Of a stretch of DNA of 29,257 nt, positions 13,942 through 21,975 are shown in pieces. The notes under the pieces were generated by a model. The model saw nothing but the letters and a program-made list of their open reading frames with translations. It was not told where the DNA came from and made no database searches. The first letter of the stretch is position 1; each line of letters begins with the position of its first letter. Both the position numbers and the translations under genes were made by a program. Source of the DNA: Halobacteriales archaeon QS_5_70_15 (GTDB lineage Archaea > Halobacteriota > Halobacteria > Halobacteriales > Haloarculaceae). The stretch is taken from NCBI GenBank assembly GCA_003022005.1, contig PXRQ01000059.1, forward strand, positions 1 through 29,257, in the 5' to 3' direction.

Positions 13942-15783
13942 TCAGCCCCCGAACCGGGCGTCGAGGGTGGCCGCGGTGTCCGCGTACTCGTCGCGGTTCC
14001 GCAGGCAGGCACAGGCGTGTGACGGGTCGCCGTCGGTCGCCTCGAGTTCGGGCGTCTCGTCGTCACAGACGCTTCCGAACGTCTCGCGGAGGTGCGTCGC
14101 GGCGGCGCCGTCCTCGCCCCGCGCCGCGAGGTCGACCGCCTCCTCGACCGCCTCGGCGACCGGGTCCGGGAGCGCCACCCCGTCGAACAGCTCCTCGCGT
14201 ATCGCCTCGGCGGAGGCGTCCGTCGAGAGGCCGAGCCGCCGGAGGGCCGTCGCCACCAGCGACCGGTCCGAGCGGGCACGGGTCCGCAGCACGGCGCGGA
14301 ACTCCGTCACCGCCGACCAACCGTCCTCCGAGAGCTCGACCCCCTCGGGCCGGATCTTCGCCGGACACCTAGTCGCGAACGGACAGCCCGGCGGCGGGTC
14401 CCGCGGGCTCGGCGGCGTCCCGCGGAGCGTGATCCGCCCGCGACCGGACGCCACCTCCGGCGCCGCCGACCCCGGGATGGCCGACAGGAGCGACGCCGTG
14501 TAGGGGTGCTGCGGGTCGTCGAACACCCGCTCGGTGGGGCCGCGCTCGACCACGCGCCCGAGGTACATCACCGCGACCCGGTCGGCGATGTGCCTGACGA
14601 CGGAGAGGTCGTGGGCGATGAAGAGGTAGGTGAGCCCGAGCGCCTCCTGGAGCTCGCGGAGGAGGTTGATGATGCGGGCCTGCACGCTCACGTCGAGCGC
14701 GCTCACCGGCTCGTCGAGGACGACGAACCCCGGCTCGAGCACGAGCGCCCGCGCGACGGCGATCCGCTGGCGCTGGCCGCCCGAGAACTGGTGCGGGTAG
14801 CGGTAGAAGTGCTCCTCGGTCAGGCCGACACGGTCGAGGAAGTCGAACACGCGCTCGCGGCGGAGTTCGGCCCGCGAGCGACGGAGACCGAGCCGCACCT
14901 CGACGGCCGGGAGCGTGAACGCCACCCGGGATCCGCCGGCGGCCTCGACGTCGACCGCGGCGCCGCCGACCCGGACCGATCCGATCTCCCCGCCCTCGAC
15001 GTCGACCGCGAGGACGAACGAGACGTCCCCGTCCTCGACCACCCGCTCGACCGTCCCGGTGCTCGAGTCGGGCGGTGAGAGTGTGACGTCCGGCCCGCCG
15101 CGGCCGAGCCCGGAGAGCGGCCCGCCCGACGCCTCGCCGAGCGCGAGCGTCACCCGGCGCTCCGCGTCGAGGACGTCGACCGCCAGGTCGTCGACCGCGA
15201 GGGGGAGCCGGTCCCGCACCGCGACCGTCGCCTCCCGGTCGCCCTCGCCCGGCGTCACCACCACGTCAGCGTCGGCCGCGGGGACGCCCGCCGCCGCGTC
15301 CCCGCCGGGGACCGCGACGACCGGCCCCGGGGCGTCGACGCCGACCGAGAGCGTCGGCCAGTCGTGGGCGTCCAGCGGCTCCCGGACGATCTCGCCGACG
15401 GTCATCCGGTCGTTGAGGCTCTCGCCCGGGTCCTGGAACACCATCTGTGCGTCCCGCTGCCACGACCGCAGTTCGCCGCCCGAAAGCGAGGTGACGTCGC
15501 GCCCGTCGGTCTCGATCGATCCGCCGGTCGCCTCCTCGAGCCGTAGCAGGGTCCGTCCGAGGGTGGTCTTGCCACAGCCCGACTCGCCGACCAGCCCGAG
15601 CGTCTCGCCCTTCCGGATCTCGAGGTCCACGCCGTCGATCGCACGGACCGGATCGCCGTCGAGCGGACCGTCGTCGTAGTGCTTCTCCAGGTTCCTGACC
15701 CTGAGCAGCGTCTCGACGCCGTCGGCCCCGGTTCCCGCGTCCCGGTCCCCGGCGACCGACCGGGCGTCGACCGGCTCGGTCAC
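13942..15783 (-). CDS. dppF: Dipeptide/oligopeptide ABC transporter ATPase (DppF/OppF-like) with two insertions
   Basis: The product is 613 aa, start GTG 15783 overlapping the dppD stop. Walker [10 protein letters not shown] (66-74), Q-loop MVFQDP (Q117), signature FSGGQ (333-337), Walker B VVLDEP (354-359) and switch His391 are intact. Two insertions make it far longer than the usual 320-350: about 160 residues (roughly 143-305) between the Q-loop region ([14 protein letters not shown]) and [14 protein letters not shown], and about 90 residues (roughly 480-568) that split the C-terminal cysteine motif. CPFATRCP is at 467-474 and the VC...H-A-C-A-C end at 572-593. The first insert is beta-rich and low-complexity ([16 protein letters not shown]). 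The C-terminal cysteine motif marks the peptide/nickel importer class. It is the last gene of the operon. Confidence 0.87.
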   Translation of the reverse strand: MTEPVDARSVAGDRDAGTGADGVETLLRVRNLEKHYDDGPLDGDPVRAIDGVDLEIRKGETLGLVGESGCGKTTLGRTLLRLEEATGGSIETDGRDVTSLSGGELRSWQRDAQMVFQDPGESLNDRMTVGEIVREPLDAHDWPTLSVGVDAPGPVVAVPGGDAAAGVPAADADVVVTPGEGDREATVAVRDRLPLAVDDLAVDVLDAERRVTLALGEASGGPLSGLGRGGPDVTLSPPDSSTGTVERVVEDGDVSFVLAVDVEGGEIGSVRVGGAAVDVEAAGGSRVAFTLPAVEVRLGLRRSRAELRRERVFDFLDRVGLTEEHFYRYPHQFSGGQRQRIAVARALVLEPGFVVLDEPVSALDVSVQARIINLLRELQEALGLTYLFIAHDLSVVRHIADRVAVMYLGRVVERGPTERVFDDPQHPYTASLLSAIPGSAAPEVASGRGRITLRGTPPSPRDPPPGCPFATRCPAKIRPEGVELSEDGWSAVTEFRAVLRTRARSDRSLVATALRRLGLSTDASAEAIREELFDGVALPDPVAEAVEEAVDLAARGEDGAAATHLRETFGSVCDDETPELEATDGDPSHACACLRNRDEYADTAATLDARFGG

Positions 15784-16874
15784 CGCCGACCACCCCCGGG
15801 GGCCCCCGCCTCACCGCCCTTCCCGTCGACCGCGCCGGTGTCGTCCGATGGCCCCTGCGGGAACCGGTGGTCGTACAGCAGGCAGGCGGCCGTGTGCTCG
15901 GTGTCCGCCCCGCCGCGGTGTGCCGTCGAGACGTCGACGTGTTCGGGGTGGGTCGCCCCGCAGGCCTCGAACGCCTCCGGACACCGCGGGGCGAACCGGC
16001 AGTCCGAGGGCGGTTCGGTGGGCGTGGGCACCTCCCCCTCGATGGTGGGCAGGCGGTCGGCGTCGAGCGCCCGGCCCGGGATGGAGGCGAGCAGCCCCTG
16101 CGTGTACGGGTGGGCGGGGTTCGCGAACAGCTCCGCCACCGGCGCCCGCTCGACGATCTCGCCCGCGTACACCACGTTCACCCGGTCGGCCGTCTCCTCG
16201 ATGACCCCCATGTCGTGCGTTATGAACAGCACCGCGAGGTCCTCCTCCCGCTGGAGCTCGTCGAGCAGGTCCAGTATCTGGGCCTGGATGGTGACGTCCA
16301 GCGCGGTCGTGGGCTCGTCACAGACCAGCAGGTCCGGGTCGCAGGCCAGCGCCGTCGCGATGACGGCGCGCTGTTTCATCCCGCCGGAGAACTCGTGTGG
16401 GTACTCCCCGACCCGCCGGGCGGCGTCGGGGATGCCGACCGCCTCCAGCAGCCGGACCGCCTCCTCGCGGGCCGCCCGTCCGCGGAGCCCCTGGTGGATC
16501 TTCAGCGCCTCGCGGATCTGGTTGCCCACCGTGTAGACGGGGTTCAGCGAGCCCTGCGGGTCCTGGAAGACGATGGCCATGTCCCCGCGGTGGGCCTCCC
16601 ACCGCCCGCCGACGAGCTCCTCGCCGCGGAAGCGGATCGACCCCGACTCGACCCGCCCGGGCGCGTCGACGAGCCCCAGTATCGACCGGGCGGTGACGGA
16701 CTTGCCCGAGCCGGACTCGCCGACGAGGCCCACGGTCTCGCCCTCGTGGATATCGAAGCTGATCCCCTCGACGGCCCGCACGGTCTCGCGCTCGGTGTAG
16801 AAGACGGTCGTGAGGTCCTCGACCGCGAGCAGCGGCTCGCCGTCGGCCCGTTCCCGGGTCGCGTCGGCGCTCAC
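15780..16874 (-). CDS. dppD: Dipeptide/oligopeptide ABC transporter ATPase (DppD/OppD-like)
   Basis: The product is 364 aa, start GTG 16874, which overlaps the dppC stop as GTGA. Walker A GESGSGKSV is at 52-60, the Q-loop IVFQDPQGSLNP with the PVYTVGNQI helix follows, signature FSGGMKQR, Walker B LLVCDEPTTALD, switch histidine in FITHDMG, and the family C-terminal metal-like motif CRFAPRCPEAFEACGATHPEHV...AACLLYDH. All expected parts are present, in contrast to dppF. The long open frame reaching to 17945 contains antisense sequence over dppC and is not coding. The family drives import of di- or oligopeptides or nickel. The partner is dppF. Confidence 0.92.
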   Translation of the reverse strand: MSADATRERADGEPLLAVEDLTTVFYTERETVRAVEGISFDIHEGETVGLVGESGSGKSVTARSILGLVDAPGRVESGSIRFRGEELVGGRWEAHRGDMAIVFQDPQGSLNPVYTVGNQIREALKIHQGLRGRAAREEAVRLLEAVGIPDAARRVGEYPHEFSGGMKQRAVIATALACDPDLLVCDEPTTALDVTIQAQILDLLDELQREEDLAVLFITHDMGVIEETADRVNVVYAGEIVERAPVAELFANPAHPYTQGLLASIPGRALDADRLPTIEGEVPTPTEPPSDCRFAPRCPEAFEACGATHPEHVDVSTAHRGGADTEHTAACLLYDHRFPQGPSDDTGAVDGKGGEAGAPGGGRR

Positions 16875-18274
16875 GCCCCACCACCCCGGCCGGCGGCCTC
16901 GCCGGTCGCGCTGTCGGACTGCGGGTCGATGGCGTCCCGGATCCCGTCCCCGAGCGCGTTGAACCCGGTGACGACGAGCGTGATCAGGGCGCCGGGCACG
17001 AACGAGATGTGCCAGGAGGCGGTCGTCACGTAGTCCTGGCCGTCGTTGACCGCCCGACCCCACTCTGGCGTGGGCGGGTCGACGCCGAGCCCGAGGAACG
17101 ACAGCCCGGCGATGGCGATGATCGCCCCGCCCAGCGTCATCGACCCGTAGATGAGCAGGTAGCCGACGATGTACGGCAGCATGTGCTTGCGCATGATCGT
17201 CCGGGGTTTCTGTCCGAACGAGCGGGCGGCGTCGACCCACGCCCGCTCGGAGACCTGCAGCGCCGGGCCACGGAGCGACCGCCAGAGGTACGGCCAGCCC
17301 GTCCCGGCGAGGATGAGCGCGAGCACGAACGCCCCCGAGTAGAGCTTCCCGATCCACGTCCCCGCCAGCACCACCGTGAGCATGATGAGCAGCAGCAGCT
17401 GTGGCATCCCCATCACCGAGTCCGAGAGCAGCACCGCCCCGAGGTCGACGAGCCCCTTGTAGTACGCCGAGACCAGCGCGAGGGTCAGCGCGATGCCCGC
17501 GCTCAGCCCCACCGAGAGCAGCCCGATGACCAGCGAGATGCGCGCCCCGTGGGCGATGAAGGTGAACAGGTCCTTCCCGCTGGGAAGCGTGCCGAACGGG
17601 TGGAACCGGCCGAACTCGTCGTAGCGCCACGGCCCGACGTTGTCGGCGGGCGAACCGATCGACTGCGAGCCCGAGTTGGCCGCCCCGACGGTCGTCCCGA
17701 CCACGCCCCGGTCCGCCCCGGCCCAGTACTCGATGGTGTGGCCGTACGGGTTCGCGAGGTTCTGCTCGACGGTCGTCGGCCCCAGCGCCGGCGCGAACGC
17801 CGCCATCACGACGAACGCGAAGACGACGACCAGGCCGAACAGGCCCCAGGTGTGCCCGCGGAGCCGGTCGACGACGTCGTCCCGTGGCGTCCAGTCGGCC
17901 AGCCGGTAGTGCCGGCGGTACCACCGGTAGCCCACCCAGGCCCACCCGGCGAGCCCGAACGCGTAGGCGTAGACGAGGGCCGTCCGGACCGCCGTCGCCG
18001 AGGCGAACTCGGAAAGCACGGCCGGGACGCCGACCCGGGGGACCGCGGCCACCCCGTCGACCAGTAGCGTCGCCGCGAAGTGGACGAGCGCGCCCGCCTC
18101 GAGCGCGAGCAGACCCAGCGCCGCGCCGGCCCAGATCAGCGCCGGTCGCGGGTTCGCGCGGATCCGGTCGCGGAGCGAGACGCCGCGGGTCCTCGCGACC
18201 CGGCGGACGCCCCCGCGCTCGCTCTCGCCCTCTACCCCCTCGCCCGCCACGGACGTTCGCGCGTCCCCCGACAT
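16871..18274 (-). CDS. dppC: Dipeptide/oligopeptide ABC transporter permease (DppC/OppC-like)
   Basis: The product is 467 aa, longer than usual because of an extra N-terminal section: cytoplasmic lead, first helix PALIWAGAALGLLALEAGALVHF, second helix RTALVYAYAFGLAGWAWVGY, then the classic start TWGLFGLVVVFAFVVMAAFAPALGP. The permease core follows: FTFIAHGARISLVIGLLSVG, the EAA loop AARSFGQKPRTIMRKHMLP, which contacts the ATPases, and terminal helices ending SFLGLGVDPPTPEWGRAVNDG. An external loop between helices bears SGSQSIGSPADNVGPWRYDEF. A 99-bp segment at 17890-17988 is repeated exactly inside dppB. The gene appears intact. Confidence 0.88.
   Translation of the reverse strand: MSGDARTSVAGEGVEGESERGGVRRVARTRGVSLRDRIRANPRPALIWAGAALGLLALEAGALVHFAATLLVDGVAAVPRVGVPAVLSEFASATAVRTALVYAYAFGLAGWAWVGYRWYRRHYRLADWTPRDDVVDRLRGHTWGLFGLVVVFAFVVMAAFAPALGPTTVEQNLANPYGHTIEYWAGADRGVVGTTVGAANSGSQSIGSPADNVGPWRYDEFGRFHPFGTLPSGKDLFTFIAHGARISLVIGLLSVGLSAGIALTLALVSAYYKGLVDLGAVLLSDSVMGMPQLLLLIMLTVVLAGTWIGKLYSGAFVLALILAGTGWPYLWRSLRGPALQVSERAWVDAARSFGQKPRTIMRKHMLPYIVGYLLIYGSMTLGGAIIAIAGLSFLGLGVDPPTPEWGRAVNDGQDYVTTASWHISFVPGALITLVVTGFNALGDGIRDAIDPQSDSATGEAAGRGGGA
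17890..17988. repeat. 99-bp perfect direct repeat, copy in dppC
   Basis: Identical over 99 bases (33 codons, encoding RTALVYAYAFGL... through HYRLADW) to 19000-19098. Bordering bases differ (G before and C after here; A before and G after in the other copy). The encoded segment fits naturally into dppC between its leader and the permease core, so this is probably the source copy. Confidence 0.93.
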
Positions 18275-18275
18275 G

Positions 18276-19167
18276 TCAGGTCTCCTCGTAGCCGACCCGC
18301 GGGTCGATCAGCGTGTACAGGAAGTCCTGGAAGATGTTGACCGCGAGGATGATGGCGATGAACACGAACATCAGCGTTCCCACCAGGGGGAGGTCCCCCT
18401 GGATGGCGGCCTTGAAGAAGAGAAAGCCCATCCCCTGGATGCCGAACACCGTCTCGACCAGCACCGACCCCCCGATGAGGAGGAACGCCTCGCTGGTGAT
18501 GATGGGCACGAGCGGCACCAGCGCGTTCCGGAAGATGTGCTTCCAGACCAGCGCGCGGGAGGAGACCCCCTTCGCGCGGGCGAAGTCGACGTAGTTCTCG
18601 TTCTTCGTCTCCAGGACCGCCGTCCGGGCGGGTCGCCGGCCATGTACCCCAGTTGTGGGTTGCCGGTGACCCCCGAGGGGAGGTCGATCAGGAACGAGTC
18701 CCAGTCGACCCCGAACAGCGACTCCGAGCCCACGAGTATCGAGAGGAGGATGATCGCCAGCCAGAAGTTCGGCATCGCCCGCCAGACGATGCCCGAGACC
18801 GACGCGAGGTAGTCCGCGACGGTGTTCGAGCGCAGTCCCGCGTAGAACCCCAGCGGGACGCCGACGAACACCGCGATGAGGACCGACCAGAAGCCGAGCC
18901 ACACCGTCCGCGGGAGGAAGTCCAGTATCAGGGCGTTCACGTTCGACCCCGGGTACAGGAGCCAGGTCTGCCCCAGGTCCAGCAGGAAGAGGTCGGTCAT
19001 CCAGTCGGCCAGCCGGTAGTGCCGGCGGTACCACCGGTAGCCCACCCAGGCCCACCCGGCGAGCCCGAACGCGTAGGCGTAGACGAGGGCCGTCCGGAGC
19101 TGGTCCCAAGCCAGAGGACCGGTATCGTCATCAGGAGCCGTTTCCCGAAGTATCGCCATCTGCTCAT
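18276..19167 (-). pseudogene. dppB: dppB/oppB permease gene, broken (three frames, replaced segment and internal deletion)
   Basis: The N-terminus MSRWRYFGKRLLMTIPVL (ATG 19167) is that of a standard DppB/OppB permease, but the frame is lost after about 22 codons at the left border of the 99-bp repeat. The following frame holds the repeat and then real DppB sequence (MTDLFLLDLGQTWLLYPG..., TVWLGFWSVLIAVFVGVPLGFYAG, NFWLAIILLSILVGSESLFGVDW) to about 18640. There a second junction shifts to a third frame carrying the EAA-loop part (ARAKGVSSRALVWKH) and the end IQGMGFLFFKAAIQGDLPLVGT...DPRVGYEET, stop 18276. About 40 residues normally lying between the last two segments (before the RTAVLE motif) are missing. 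The piece of dppB expected between residue 22 and MTDLF is replaced. Intact relatives are about 330-350 residues; here 892 bases span three frames. Flanking genes A, C, D, F are open, so either the importer has lost its B subunit recently or the assembly is wrong here. Confidence 0.85.
19000..19098. repeat. 99-bp perfect direct repeat, copy in dppB
   Basis: Exact copy of 17890-17988. It replaces the normal DppB segment that should link the N-terminal helix to MTDLFLLDLG, and its right border changes reading frame. The shared 'DW' codons before MTDLF may have been the recombination microhomology. Confidence 0.93.
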
Positions 19168-19319
19168 GCTGTGTTGCTGTCACCCCGTGGCCGTCTCCGC
19201 ACGCGGGGGGTTCGCTGCCGTCCGCGACCCGCCCCGCGTTTCGGACGCCGTTTCGCTCCCGTACCTCGGTTGGGTCACCGGACGGACCCCAGTTAGGAGT
19301 CCCGGTCCCATCGGTGCCG

Positions 19320-21287
19320 CTACGACTCCCGGTCGATGGTGAGCGTGTTGAACGTCTGGTTCTCCATGCTCCCGGCCATCCGGACGTCGACGTCCTGGCT
19401 CCAGAGCCGCTGGCTGACGGTGTGGGTCGTCGGCAGTTCCTGGACCGAGCCCCAGTTGACCTCCTCCAGGACGTAGTAAGCCTCGTTGCGCGCGAGCTGG
19501 TTCTCCTCGCCGGGGCCCTTGTTCGGGACGTACGTCTCGAACCAGGCCTCGTCGGCCGTCCGCATGAGGTCCGTCCACTTCGACTGGTCCTCGAACGTCC
19601 AGCGCGTGAACATGAACGAGGGGTCCTCGTAGGGGTGGAGGAAGCGCAGGAAGTTGTCGGACTCGGGCCACTCCAACCCGTCGCCCAGCGAGAACATGTC
19701 CATCTTCCCGTCGATGGCCTTCGAGATGATCGTCCCGAAGTCCGCCTTCGTGATGTCCACGTCGATGTACGCGGTCTGGACCTTGTCCCGGAGCCGCTTG
19801 GAGATCCGGTCCCAGGCGGAGTTCCCCGAGAACACGGTGAACTCGACGCTGTAGCGGTTGTCCGGACCGTAGCCGGCTTCCTCCATCACCGCCTTGGCGT
19901 CCTCGAGGCGCGTTTCGGCGTAGCCGTACGGGTACCCCTCCGAGGCGAGGTCGAGCTGGCTCCGGAAGCCCTCCTGTGCGTGTCGGTCGTATATCTCGAC
20001 CGGGTCCTCGCCCTCGCGTTTCATGAACGCCGGCGGCGGCGTGAGGTGGTAAGCGGGCTTCGGGAGCCCCTTGTAGATCTGGTTCGCGATCTCCTCCTGG
20101 TTGAGCGCGTAGGCGAACGCCTTGCGCACGGGGAGGGGCGTCCGCTGGGTGTTGAACAGGATGTAGTCCGTGTCGAGCAGCGTCGCGTCCCCGTAGTTGA
20201 CCGTCCGGCCGTTCTCCAGTTCGTAGGTGCCGGTACGGTATGTTCCACGGTCGCGTTCGATGCTCAACTGCGACTGTGAGAACTTCGCCGACGGGAACCC
20301 CTCGAGCAGGATGTCGAGGTTGTCGTTGAGGAACCGCTGGTAGCGGGTGTTCGCCTCCCCGATGACCGTGTACGTGATGGCGTCGATGTACGGCCCCTCG
20401 CCCCAGTACTCCTCGAACCGGCTCAGCGAGAGGCTGTCGCCCTTCGACCAGGTGTCGACCTGGAACGGGCCGGTCGAGACGAACTGCGGGCCGTCCCCCG
20501 AGGTCGAGAAGAACTCGTTGTAGTCGTACTTCCCTTCCCACATCAGGCCGTCGAGGTCGTGGCTCTCGTAGTCCTTCGGGTAGGCTACCGACCCCTCGGG
20601 GATGACCCCGAAGGCGCCGCCGGCGATCTGGGAAACCGCGCCGTGGAACGCCGTCTCGAGCGTGAACCGGAACTCGTAGTCGCTGGCCGCCTCGACCGCC
20701 AGCGATCCCGGGATGTAGTTCGTGACGCTCTCGCCGGTGTTGCCGGCGTGGGCGATGGTGAACGTGCTTCCGACGATGTCGTCGGCGTTGCGGGTCTCCT
20801 CCGCGCCCGCCAGCCGTTCCCAGGAGTAGACGAAGTCCGAGGCCGTGAGCTCCTGCCCGTCGTGGAACGTCACCCCCTCGCGGAGCTTGAACGCGTACGT
20901 CTTCGCGTTGTCCGCGATCTCGTAGTCCTCGGCGAGTTCGCCGACCGGCGGCAGGTCCCCGTTCGGGAACGTCATCAGTGACTCCTGATACTGGTTGTAG
21001 CCCGCGCCCGACCCCTTGGCGTTGACCGGGTCGAGCGTCTGGACCGGACCCGGCGAGGCCAGCCCCAGCGTCCCACCCGTGTACTCCCGCTCCTCCTCCG
21101 GGGTGGCCGTCGCGGTGTCGGTCGGGGCGTCCGTCTCCCCGCCGCCCGCGTCGGCCTCGGTGCTCGCCTCGGTGGCCGTGTCGGTCGGCGTCCCGCCCGG
21201 CTCGTTCGCCGAACAGCCGGCCAGCGCGGCCGCCACACCCGTCCCCGCCGCCGTCAGGAACCCCCTTCGAGTTCTCTCTCGCGTCAT
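19320..21287 (-). CDS. dppA: Dipeptide/oligopeptide-type solute-binding lipoprotein (SBP family 5)
   Basis: The product is 655 aa. The N-terminus MTRERTRRGFLTAAGTG...LAGCSA has a twin-arginine signal with a lipobox LAGC (Cys25), so the protein is Tat-exported and probably lipid-anchored outside the membrane. A Thr/Ala/Asp-rich linker follows (to about 68), then the type-5 peptide-binding protein fold: GGTLGLASPGPVQTLDPVNAKG, TYAFKLREGVTFHDGQELTASDFVYSWERL (the conserved FHDG), FTLETAFHGAV, TGPFQVDTWSKGDSL, RYQRFLNDNLDILLEG, LFNTQRTPLPVRKAFAYALNQEEIANQIYKG (typical P-x-x-x-K-A-F-x-Y-A-L), and a C-terminal lobe to TFNTLTIDRES. It is the first gene of the dpp operon with its own promoter. Substrate probably peptides, inferred from family. 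Confidence 0.92.
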   Translation of the reverse strand: MTRERTRRGFLTAAGTGVAAALAGCSANEPGGTPTDTATEASTEADAGGGETDAPTDTATATPEEEREYTGGTLGLASPGPVQTLDPVNAKGSGAGYNQYQESLMTFPNGDLPPVGELAEDYEIADNAKTYAFKLREGVTFHDGQELTASDFVYSWERLAGAEETRNADDIVGSTFTIAHAGNTGESVTNYIPGSLAVEAASDYEFRFTLETAFHGAVSQIAGGAFGVIPEGSVAYPKDYESHDLDGLMWEGKYDYNEFFSTSGDGPQFVSTGPFQVDTWSKGDSLSLSRFEEYWGEGPYIDAITYTVIGEANTRYQRFLNDNLDILLEGFPSAKFSQSQLSIERDRGTYRTGTYELENGRTVNYGDATLLDTDYILFNTQRTPLPVRKAFAYALNQEEIANQIYKGLPKPAYHLTPPPAFMKREGEDPVEIYDRHAQEGFRSQLDLASEGYPYGYAETRLEDAKAVMEEAGYGPDNRYSVEFTVFSGNSAWDRISKRLRDKVQTAYIDVDITKADFGTIISKAIDGKMDMFSLGDGLEWPESDNFLRFLHPYEDPSFMFTRWTFEDQSKWTDLMRTADEAWFETYVPNKGPGEENQLARNEAYYVLEEVNWGSVQELPTTHTVSQRLWSQDVDVRMAGSMENQTFNTLTIDRES

Positions 21288-21309
21288 CGAGTGGGTTCGG
21301 GGAACCCGG

Positions 21310-21317
21310 TATAATAA
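21310..21317 (-). promoter_or_regulatory. TATA box of the dpp operon
   Basis: TTATTATA on the minus strand is centred about 26 bases before ATG 21287, the best TATA box in the window and at leaderless spacing. It would drive dppA and, by read-through, dppB-F. Confidence 0.65.
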
Positions 21318-21465
21318 TCCTGCTCTTTTCGGAAAGTATGTGTATTCCGATCACTGATCCTACGGTCCGGCGGCGCGATCACCCGGAGGCGCGTCGTCAC
21401 CGAATCCCGTCAGCGCGGCGGAGAATGCGGTACCCTTGAGTGTTCGCGCGCGAAACCCCGGACCG

Positions 21466-21975
21466 ATGACCGCCGACCCGTCGGGAACCGAGGAACCGAG
21501 CCCCTACGAGCGGACGCTGGCCGAACTCGAGGCCCGTACCGGCGAACTCATGAAGGCGGGATGGCAGGTCGCGACCGTTCCGGCCGCACACGTCACGGCC
21601 GAACCCCCCGACGCGGGGGACTCCGACCGGTTCGGCTACGTCTACGTCGCACCCGGGAGTGCCGAGGAGCCGTTCCGCGAGGCGTTCGAGGCCGGGACGT
21701 TCGACGCGTTCGAGCTCTTCCGCCGGACCGTCGGCGGCACGGAGTTCCTCCTGACCGAACTGACCGACCCGGAGGGGGAGGTGGCGATACTGCTCGCGGG
21801 GGGCGTCGGGAACGGGGACCGCGAGGCGGTCCGCCGCGCCGCCGAGGCCGAGGGCGCGATGTACACCCACGTCCAGCTGCTCGACTACACCCACCTCGGA
21901 TCGTTCCGGCACGACCCCGGGCCGTTCTTCGACGCGGGGAACGGACGCGGAAACGGGGGCCGGGACGACGGATGA
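21466..21975 (+). CDS. Conserved haloarchaeal protein (unassigned DUF), 169 aa
   Basis: ATG at 21466 gives an acidic soluble protein; the start is chosen at the point where the pattern EEPSPYERTLAELEARTGELMKAGWQVATVPAAHV begins to look structured. The upstream section from 21436 (SVRARNPGP) is not protein-like. Patterns include a GYVYVAPGSAEEPFREAFEAGTFDAFELFRR section and GGTEFLLTELTDPEGEVAILLAGGV, suggesting an alpha/beta fold. No catalytic motif or membrane segment. The stop TGA overlaps the ATG of the metallophosphoesterase by four bases (ATGA), so both proteins are translationally coupled and probably work together. No function is known to me. Confidence 0.7.
   Translation: MTADPSGTEEPSPYERTLAELEARTGELMKAGWQVATVPAAHVTAEPPDAGDSDRFGYVYVAPGSAEEPFREAFEAGTFDAFELFRRTVGGTEFLLTELTDPEGEVAILLAGGVGNGDREAVRRAAEAEGAMYTHVQLLDYTHLGSFRHDPGPFFDAGNGRGNGGRDDG

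Noticed and set aside
19183..19183. ATG at 19183 as the start of dppB (MTATQHEQM...)
   Set aside because: The real DppB N-terminus MSRWRYFGKRLL starts at 19167 in another frame; the 19183 frame only connects by chance to the repeat frame.
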